Source: Mesotaenium endlicherianum (Eukaryota > Streptophyta > Zygnematophyceae > Zygnematales > Mesotaeniaceae). From it: DNA of 64,000 bases. The translations under genes were made by a program, and so were the position numbers. Shown here one piece after another: positions 57,473-64,000 of this stretch. The first letter of the stretch is position 1. Each line of letters opens with the position of its first letter. The notes under the pieces are model-generated. The model saw nothing but the letters and a program-made list of their open reading frames with translations. It was not told the origin of the DNA and made no database searches. The stretch is taken from contig WELA01000984.1 of NCBI GenBank assembly GCA_009602735.1, positions 348,671 to 412,670 of the forward strand. The letters run 5' to 3'.

Positions 57473-58674
57473 AGTCCAGCCGTCATGAGAGCTTCTTTTT
57501 CAGCCGGGGAGAGTCTTGCTTTCACTCCTTGCTGGTTTCTTGCATCATAAGTGTCATTGGAGGGTCTTCCACTCTTCCGGGCAGCCGCGGGGTCCCTTTT
57601 AATAACTCCGATTTCCATGGGTGTGGGTCCAGATTCGGATGTGGAAGGGGCTGCGTACACCCGCGTCGTCGGTACCCGTGAAGATGAAGGCACGGAGTGC
57701 TTGAAATCCAAGGTATCCACCTTTTGGGCCACTTCAATGATCTTTGAGAAGTCCGTCAAGTCGCGTAACTCCACTTCCTTTGCCACCTTGGGTTTGAGGC
57801 CAAAGATGTAACGGTCAATCTTCTCCTCGAGAGACATGTTGGGGATCTCAAGAGTGAGGGCGTGAAATCTGGATGTATACTCTTGAACGGACGTCGTTTG
57901 CTTGAGATGGTGGAGCTTTCCTCGGGCAATCTTCTCCGCATTGATGGGCATGAATTGCTTCTTGAGGGCCTCACGAAAATCTGCCCATCTTGCATATGAT
58001 GGTGGGGGCTCTTGGCCGAGCATGGGGTGCGCCATAGCTTGATATATAGCCGCTTGATAGTTACGCCACCATGATGTTGCTGCTCCTCTAAGTAAGGTAA
58101 CGGCAAAGGGAACGTAGTCCTCCTCGGGTACTTCAAGGAACGCGAGGTACGTCTCCACTTGGTAGAGCCATAAATTCAGGTTGGCACCTTTCCCGGGGTT
58201 GAAAGTGTCGGGTTTGCCGGGCTTGATGAGTTTCCTTGCTCTCGTTGGCTCTTGTGGAGGCGCTTGAGCCGGGGCTGGATTTTGAGCATTGCTCGCAATA
58301 GGGGCAACCATGGCAGCCATAGCTTCTCTTGACGCTTGCACGGTTGCTTCATAGGTGGCCAAGCCCACTTGGTTGTGGACGGTCATTAGGAAGGCTGCCC
58401 ACTCATTTGCGGGAACTCCTTGTGGTGGGGTCAACTTTGCTATAGCGGCTGCCACGGGATTTGACGGTGCTCCTCCTTGTGGTGCTTCTTGTTGTTGCAG
58501 ATTTCCTTGAGTAGGCTCTCCCATCGACGCTGGAGGAGGGTGTGCTCCTCCTTGTGGTGCTTCTTGTTGTTGCAGATTTTCTTGAGTGGGCTCTCCCATC
58601 GGCGCTGGAGGAGGGTGTCTTGGAGAGGAAGGGCTTCCTTCGAAAGCTTGCTGTTGGTCTTGAGGATCGGCCAT
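57394..58674 (-). CDS. B3 gag, 426 residues
   Basis: Nearly identical to B2 gag, with two 25-residue N-terminal units and the CCHC knuckle. The same A AAA AAC heptamer lies in the gag/pol overlap (57415-57409 on the minus strand). Confidence 0.95.
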   Translation of the reverse strand: MADPQDQQQAFEGSPSSPRHPPPAPMGEPTQENLQQQEAPQGGAHPPPASMGEPTQGNLQQQEAPQGGAPSNPVAAAIAKLTPPQGVPANEWAAFLMTVHNQVGLATYEATVQASREAMAAMVAPIASNAQNPAPAQAPPQEPTRARKLIKPGKPDTFNPGKGANLNLWLYQVETYLAFLEVPEEDYVPFAVTLLRGAATSWWRNYQAAIYQAMAHPMLGQEPPPSYARWADFREALKKQFMPINAEKIARGKLHHLKQTTSVQEYTSRFHALTLEIPNMSLEEKIDRYIFGLKPKVAKEVELRDLTDFSKIIEVAQKVDTLDFKHSVPSSSRVPTTRVYAAPSTSESGPTPMEIGVIKRDPAAARKSGRPSNDTYDARNQQGVKARLSPAEKEALMTAGLCFYCKEKGHRALSCPKKLSKNGQRR

Positions 58675-58698
58675 CTTCTTGTGCTACCAAAGTGCCTA

Positions 58699-58710
58699 GC
58701 TCCGATACCA
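58699..58710 (-). promoter_or_regulatory. Primer binding site of B3 (tRNA-iMet type)
   Basis: TGGTATCGGAGC on the minus strand, one base inside the LTR. Confidence 0.88.
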
Positions 58711-58711
58711 C

Positions 58712-59215
58712 TGTAGTGAAACAGATAGATAAAGTACTTAGTAAAACAGAATACTTTATCTATTCAAGACAAGGATCTTTGAACACAAGTGGTAGCTTCT
58801 TGAAAGAGAGATGGCTTCTTGAAAGTTAATATATTTCTGGATTTTGGCAAGTACAAGAGTGATTCTGGAATGTCTTTCTATGTTCTAGCTCTTGTTTATA
58901 TACTTGCTACATAAGTAATTTCTAGGAAGGTGTATGTTGATGTGTTGGCACCCAACACATCCCAAAACTTGCCACCTCTTTCTAGAATAATGTACACATG
59001 TCCTTTTGACCTAAAAATGGCACATCTGACTTTTGCCACATGGAGTTCTTCTAGGTCTTTCCTCTAACTTCGAAAATGCCTTGGAAGGTTCAAAGGACAT
59101 GAACCAAGTAACTAGAGTACCTATTCACACTTGACTCCACACAATACTACTCCAAATATATTTGAAAACATTAAACATATATGCAAACTAATATATAATA
59201 ACTCAAATCACTACA
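58712..59215 (-). repeat. 5' LTR of B3
   Basis: 504 bp, nearly identical to the B2 LTRs. Confidence 0.95.
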
Positions 59216-60216
59216 TTAGCCAACCCGAGGAAGGATCTAACTTCAGAGACACACTGTGGTACTGGCCAGTCCCTTATGCTCTGGACTTTCTTGGGATACA
59301 CACTGATGCCCTCTTTACTGACAACGTGGCCTAAGAATTCAATACTTTCCTTAACGAAATCACACTTGCTCCTTTTAGCATATAAGTGATTTCGTCTAAG
59401 AGTGTCCATGACTGTCTTTAAGTGTTCAGCGTGCTGAGCTTCATCTTTAGAGAAAATTCAAATATAATCCAGGAAAACTTGGACAAACTTATCCAAATAA
59501 GGTCTAAAAATGTCATTCATAGCACCCATGAAGGTCGCAGGAGCATTAGTCAATCCAAATGGCATCACTTTGAACTCATAGTGTCCATAACGTGTGCGGA
59601 AGGCAGTCTTGTGGTCGTCTCCCTCAGCAATTTTGATTTGATAATAACCACTCTTGTGATCTATCTTACTGAACTTCTTAGCACCAGACAGGGTATCAAG
59701 CAAGTCCTTGATTCTGGGTAAAGCATGCATGTTCTTTACTGAAATTCTGTTCAGGGCTCTGTAATCCACACACATTCGCCTACTGCCATCCTTTTTCTTA
59801 ACAAATAGGATAGGTGCGCCGTAAGGTGATTTACTGGGGGAAATATAATCATTTCCCTCAAGCTCTGCAATCTGTGTTTTCAACTCCTCGCTCTCCACAT
59901 AAGACAAGCCATAAGTGCGTTGCCAAGGTGTCTGACTCTCAGGTAATAAATCAATCCTATGATCCACTTCCTTGCTAGGGGGTAGTCCAGGCATATTGAA
60001 TACATCCGTGTACTGAGCAACAATTTTTGCAGCAGTAGGGTGCTCCGGATGGCTTACCTTTTTCTCCACCACTTCTTCAGGTTGAGGAGGTACCTCTCTT
60101 AGCAGCAGACAGAACATTCTGTCTTCCTTCTGGTTCCAGCTTTTGACAAACTCCATTGCATTTAGCAACTTGCATCCTTCTGGAAGCCTCTTCTTTCCTT
60201 CAGTTGCCATCCACAC
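59216..60216 (-). pseudogene. A1 reverse transcriptase
   Basis: [52 protein letters not shown] and LGHVVSKEGISVYPKKV are typical Ty3 RT and connection motifs. The element continues beyond B3 at 52497. Fossil. Confidence 0.88.
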
Positions 60217-60290
60217 AGGACAAGAGGAAGAGCACTGGTGGGTGCCAAGTCAGTCTGCCCATCACTGGCTCCTCTCACTTTAACTGTACC

Positions 60291-60788
60291 TCAGCTCCAA
60301 CACACTTCAGCTTGATGTCTATTATGCCAGGACCTGCCTTGCACGAGATCATAAAAGCCAGTGTTGAGTACCTCAAATGTAAGCGTTTCAGTTAGAACTG
60401 CAATGCCAGAACCTAACTGGACCTCAATAGGCTTGGTTATAACTCCTCCCGGGATACTTGAGGCATCTCCAAGGAATATTTTTCTATTCCCTTGGGTGAC
60501 AGTAGGCGGCCTTAGCCGCTTAACTAAGTCCTTGTGGATAAAAGTATGTGACGCCCCTCCGTCAACAAATGCCCTCACCTTCCTCCTTGCAATCATGCAA
60601 TGCAGTAGGATAGGAGGGACTGTCTTTTCCTGACTTTTGCATTGTTCTCCTGTCGTAGCAATGAAATGTTGGACATCAGGTGGAACAAGAGCATCCAGAG
60701 TGTGCACTCTCTGGACGTCTATATTGCTGATGGTGTCCTTTATCTGGTTGTCAGGTATGCATAGTGAATCCAGTTCAGCAGGACCCAT
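60291..60788 (-). pseudogene. A1 protease region
   Basis: KVRAFVDGGASHTFIHKDLV corresponds to the retropepsin active-site loop (usually D-S/T-G-A), followed by VKRLRPP and a YDLVQGRSWHNRH segment comparable to the ILGxxWL motif. Confidence 0.8.
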
Positions 60789-60938
60789 AATACCTGCTAC
60801 GAGGGAAGCTAGTGACGACTCACTATCTCTAGCATCCTCACAGTATACTGGATTATTGACTGTTACTTTCTTTTAAAGGCTGGTCTTTTCTCTCGGACTT
60901 CGGAACGTGCTTGACTGGACACTGTTCTCTGTAGTGGC

Positions 60939-61442
60939 TCAACTGCTGACAATGGATTTTGATGAGGCTGGTCTTAGCTTAGTTCTACCACCACCTCTTC
61001 CATAGCCGTCTCGAGAGAAACCACCTCTACCTCTAGATTGCATAGCATTGTACTCATACCCATATTCATCACCCTGATCATCCTCAGCCTGGTCTCCTTC
61101 AATTGCATTGTAGGAACCGTGGGGCTTTTTGACGACCTTAGACACCAAAGCATTACTCTGGCGCTTGTGATTGAACTGCTGCTGATCCCAGGCATCAGCA
61201 TCCTGGATCAAGTCAGCCAGTTTCTCATACTTCTTTTTAGCAAAATGACCAGAGACTTCAGATTTCAAGCCATACGTGAAGTATGCTATCCTATACCGTT
61301 CTGGCAAGTCCGGCTGTTTCATCATGTTCTCCTGGAACTTTTGAGCAAACTTAGCAACTGAAGTGGTCTGCTTTAGTGTCAGGGAGATCATCGCATAGAT
61401 AGCTTTCTCCTGCTGGTTGATGACATCAAACTTCTCATGCAA
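60939..61442 (-). pseudogene. A1 gag, capsid and nucleocapsid part
   Basis: A Ty3 capsid-like segment (LKQTTSVAKFAQKFQENM, RIAYFTYGLKSEVSGHF) followed by a Gly/Arg-rich stretch (RGRGGFSRDGYGRGGG). A CxxL-H-like zinc knuckle follows. Fossil. Confidence 0.78.
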
Positions 61443-61634
61443 CTTCTCGACAAACTCTACCCACGTAGGGTCACCGAGTTGCTGAGCCTTACGCTCTCCT
61501 TTCCAGTATAGCCACCAGTCTGCGACACTGCCTTTCAGTAGCGCACCAGTGTGCTAGACCTTCTCGTAATCTTGCAATTCTGGGTAATTCTCCAGCCACT
61601 GCTCAACATCCGCAAGAAATTTGATCAGGTAATA

Positions 61635-62318
61635 TTATCTGTTTCCCTCAGGATCATAATCCTGGGGAGGTTTCTGCTTGGGCTTACTAGGCCCTCTGCC
61701 ACCACCACCCGTGGTTTGAGAACTCAGTTGGTCCTTGTCCCGCAGTACAGACATTATGATTTTTTTGTCCTCCTGTTGGGACTGATACATGGTCGCCATT
61801 TGCGACTGCATTTGAACGAACAATGCTCCCAAGTCTACGCTCTGAGGTGGGAGTCTAGCAAATGCAGCAGCAGTAGTATCAACTTGCTGACTAGTGTTCT
61901 CAACCGTCCCTCTCGCTCCTGCAGCAGCAATTCCTGCCGCGTTCAGCCGGTCACGAATTTGACCTAGGGGTACATTGAGTTGTACAGCTGGAGGTGGGTT
62001 CAGAACGTTGGCCCTTGATGCCATAAGTTCTTCGACAGTGTGGTCGTCTGCTGGCTGTCCTTCCCTCCTTTCTGTATCTTCAGCGGCCTTCGCTAATTGT
62101 TCAGCTTCTAATCTGGCTCTCTCCTCCTCAGCGTGCTGTGCTGCAACTGCGGCAATAGCAGCTGCCTCATCTGCAGCCTCTCTAGCTGCAGTATCTGCCA
62201 CTGCTTCAGAATACGTACGGGTTCCCGCTACATGGCTTTCCGCCTGATTTTTGACATTCTCGTTATCCTGGTTCTCTATGTCTCGGGGGTTGCTAGTTTG
62301 AGACCTTGTCCTTACCAT
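61635..62318 (-). pseudogene. A1 gag, N-terminal part
   Basis: Opens MVRTRSQTSNPRD 35 bases inside the LTR. It is rich in Ala and Glu (coiled-coil prediction around EEERARLEAEQLAKAAED) and ends with a Gly/Lys/Pro-rich segment. Family A gag leader. Confidence 0.75.
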
Positions 62319-62339
62319 ACAAAGAAGACTGTGATAACA

Positions 62340-62351
62340 GCTCCGATACCA
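62340..62351 (-). promoter_or_regulatory. Primer binding site of A1 (tRNA-iMet type)
   Basis: TGGTATCGGAGC on the minus strand (62351 to 62340), one base inside the 5' LTR. Confidence 0.85.
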
Positions 62352-62352
62352 C

Positions 62353-63070
62353 TGAAATGAATGGACTTACCAAATAGGCGATTAACAATCAATAAAGATC
62401 TTTATATCAGCAAGTAATCTTTATGGTATATTCCGTTAACTGGTTAAACGGCAAAGGACAACATACTAGTGGTGAATAATACTCGTAAGTCAAATGTAAG
62501 TAAACTGGCATCAATAATGCAATCAGTAAACTCATACATAAGCAAGGTTAGAAGACAGTGCGTATCAATGGCTTGTCGCCTTGGATTTAGATCTCCCTTA
62601 GTAAGCTGTACAAGAGAGTTGGCCTCGTTTCCACATGTCAAACTCGAGAGCAATCCTAGCATATGTACATGGAATGAGTTTACTGTTCAACGGCAAGTGC
62701 AATGGCTTCGCCTACCCGGGAGTTAACCACGTTGGTAGGACCTCGGTGAACCAAATTCACCGCCATATCCCATCATCCCGAATTGCCATCCATCCTAGGA
62801 GTGTCATCTTGCCATTCAACTAGCACACCAAACTTAGATGCATATTTAGGCAATTCGCCGCTACCGAGTACGGAAGTCACCTGGTTGTCAAAGAATGTGT
62901 CAGCAAGCTGACTTAAGTCGACTTCAGCTTGCTGCTTCCGGCTGAGTCATTAAACTGATTATTATATAAAGTCTAGCAGACTCAATACTAAATAAAGTTC
63001 AGCACGCTGAACTTAATTAACTATTATATTTAAATGAATATTATGTCTACCAATATACTGATTCATTACA
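62353..63070 (-). repeat. 5' LTR of A1
   Basis: 718 bp. On the plus strand TGAAATGAATGGAC to GATTCATTACA. It differs from the 3' LTR (37013-37719) at many positions and is 11 bp longer. Confidence 0.92.
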
Positions 63071-63458
63071 CCAAGGCTGTAGTACTGTGCAAATGTCTTG
63101 TGGCAAATATCTGTGAAAGGCTGCAGTTGCTACGATTTATACTCTCTAAAGTCTTTAGGAAAGCAATCTCTGTTCTTATTGTCCTTGACATGAAAGTATC
63201 TTCTAATATCTTTGAACCTGTTTCTACTCACGAACCTACCAATACTAGGGAGTGTTAGAGGACCCTTCACACTTTCCTGCCAATATTTTCCAAGTCTTGG
63301 CAATGCATGCAGCTCTATAGCCATGCACAAGCGTTGGAATACTTCTATTTCTGTGCAAGTAACAGGCAGCCAAATTTTGGCACCGCTAAGAGTGGCATAT
63401 CTATTGGTCTCAACAGCTAGTTGCTCAAAGAACCAAATAGGCATGAGTAAGCAAAACT
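63071..63458 (-). pseudogene. piggyBac-type transposase, N-terminal part
   Basis: The peptide FFEQLAVETNRYA, then CTEIEVFQRLCMAIELHALP, RLGKYWQES, RFVSRNRFKDIRRYFHVKDN is the conserved N-terminal half of DDE_Tnp_1_7. An in-frame TAG follows FREYKS (near 63128). The reading then resumes (QLQPFTDICHKTFAQYYSLG) up to the A1 junction. The extreme N-terminus is missing, because a B LTR begins at 63459. Confidence 0.87.
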
Positions 63459-63482
63459 GTAGTGATTTGAGTTATAATATGT
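63459..63482 (+). mobile_element. Start of a B LTR cut by a D LTR
   Basis: TGTAGTGATTTGAGTTATAA is the beginning of a B-family LTR. It stops after 24 bases where a D LTR begins. The rest of the B LTR would lie right of the window. Confidence 0.75.
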
Positions 63483-64000
63483 TGTAAAGATCCGAGCTAT
63501 TTTAGGCGTATTTGGGACGTTTTCCCAATTACCTAAAGTACGTTATACTATTTATCATATTATTTGATAAATGATTGCATCATATTCAATATTTTGCCAC
63601 ACGTGTGTGCCGATTAATTCCTGGTCGATTGGCGAAACGACCGAGATACTATTGCAAAAAGCGTCGTAACGTAACTCGACAACTTCGCAAAAGTACGACA
63701 TTATTATTCATAAAGTTACTTTGATTAATTATGAGACGATAACTCATTAAATCATTGATTGATTAAGTTGATTTGATTGTCATTATTTCGACAATGCACA
63801 ATCACAGATTTCGAATTTACGACTAGTCGTTAATACGAACAAACCGTCGTATCAAGATACGAACAAACCGTCGTAAAGACAAACGAAACGAAATATGCAA
63901 AGTCGCTTTGCATCGCGACGCGGATTCGAACCCGCGACTTGTCGTTTGAAACGTTCACACCTAAACCAATTGGCCAAGTAGTTATTCGTAACTCTTGGCC
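63483..64000 (+). mobile_element. D-family LTR, 5' part, cut by the window edge
   Basis: Begins TGTAAAGATCCGAGC and follows the D LTR through the tRNA-like segment near 63905-63985. It contains a short duplicated GATACGAACAAACCGTCGTA block near 63835-63875. Whether it is a solo LTR or a full element cannot be told from this window. Confidence 0.88.

Larger units (their letters stand above)
52503..59215 (-). mobile_element. B3: whole-looking family B chromovirus
   Basis: On the minus strand the 5' LTR is 58712-59215, the primer site 58710-58699, gag 58674-57394, pol 57472-53807, and the 3' LTR 52503-53037. The duplication TTAGC flanks it (52498-52502 and 59216-59220). It landed in the RT/RNase H part of A1. 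One N at 52727 beside a repeated GTGTATG stretch lengthens the 3' LTR and looks like an assembly join. It appears whole and recent and is almost identical to B2. Confidence 0.96.
37013..63070 (-). mobile_element. A1: family A Ty3 composite carrying B2, B3 and a B solo LTR
   Basis: LTRs at 62353-63070 (5') and 37013-37719 (3') are flanked by the duplication CCAAG (63071-63075 and 37008-37012). On the minus strand the order is LTR, primer site, gag, protease, RT, RNase H, integrase, chromodomain, accessory ORF, a second RNase H-integrase-chromodomain block, a second accessory ORF, LTR. Removing the three B insertions (52503-59215, 50430-50935, 43171-49942) leaves about 12.05 kb. It is broken: three insertions and several further breaks. 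LTRs differ at many sites, so it is clearly older than its B passengers. It is inserted in a piggyBac transposase gene. Confidence 0.9.

Noticed and set aside
63071-63458. A host gene derived from piggyBac
   Set aside because: In-frame stops, a frameshift and element insertions show a dead transposon copy, not a maintained gene.

Overview
The window looks like nuclear DNA from the green plant lineage. Two host genes at the left end belong to families I know from plants: an ATXR5/6-type SET-domain histone methyltransferase and a GTE/BET-type bromodomain protein. A tract of the plant telomere unit TTTAGGG occurs further in, and every LTR element whose primer site I could read uses an initiator-tRNA-Met site. 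GC-rich, alanine- and serine-rich host exons next to AT-rich Ty3 chromoviruses would fit a streptophyte alga or early-diverging land plant, but the species cannot be read from the sequence.

Positions 1-11.1 kb are host. The plus strand carries the 3' exons of the ATXR5/6-like gene (710-2486). The minus strand carries a five-exon bromodomain gene that I pieced together from splice sites and matching phases: ATG at 11016, exons 11016-10918, 10701-10577, 9863-9755 and 9482-9375, then a giant last exon from 8724 to about 4600-4794. Its bromodomain aligns without gaps to the GTE/BET fold but lacks the acetyl-lysine-binding Asn.

From about 13.6 kb to the end, almost everything is nested transposable elements. 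I call the three Ty3/chromovirus families A (LTR about 715 bp), B (about 503 bp) and D (about 920 bp). Left nest: a family A integrase fragment (16.8-18.9 kb and just after 35.06 kb) was hit by D2 (18874-35058). D2 was hit by D1 (21134-33012), and D1 was hit by B1 (25798-30660). Solo LTRs of A (13619-14336), B (15687-16189) and D (16887-17807) lie to its left.

Right nest: a piggyBac transposase gene on the minus strand is split by a 26-kb composite (37013-63070) bounded by family A LTRs and a 5-bp duplication CCAAG. Inside it sit two nearly identical, oppositely oriented, whole-looking B elements (B2 43171-49942, plus; B3 52503-59215, minus) and one solo B LTR (50430-50935), each with its own 5-bp duplication. 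A third insertion stack (B LTR, then D LTR) cuts the piggyBac 5' side at 63459-64000.

The least familiar item is an accessory gene downstream of pol in family A. It is present as two clearly diverged copies (42658-41357 and 39555-38020, minus) that keep the same layout: a charged coiled coil followed by a conserved globular part that I do not recognise. Together with the degenerate bromodomain gene it is the best candidate for undescribed biology here.
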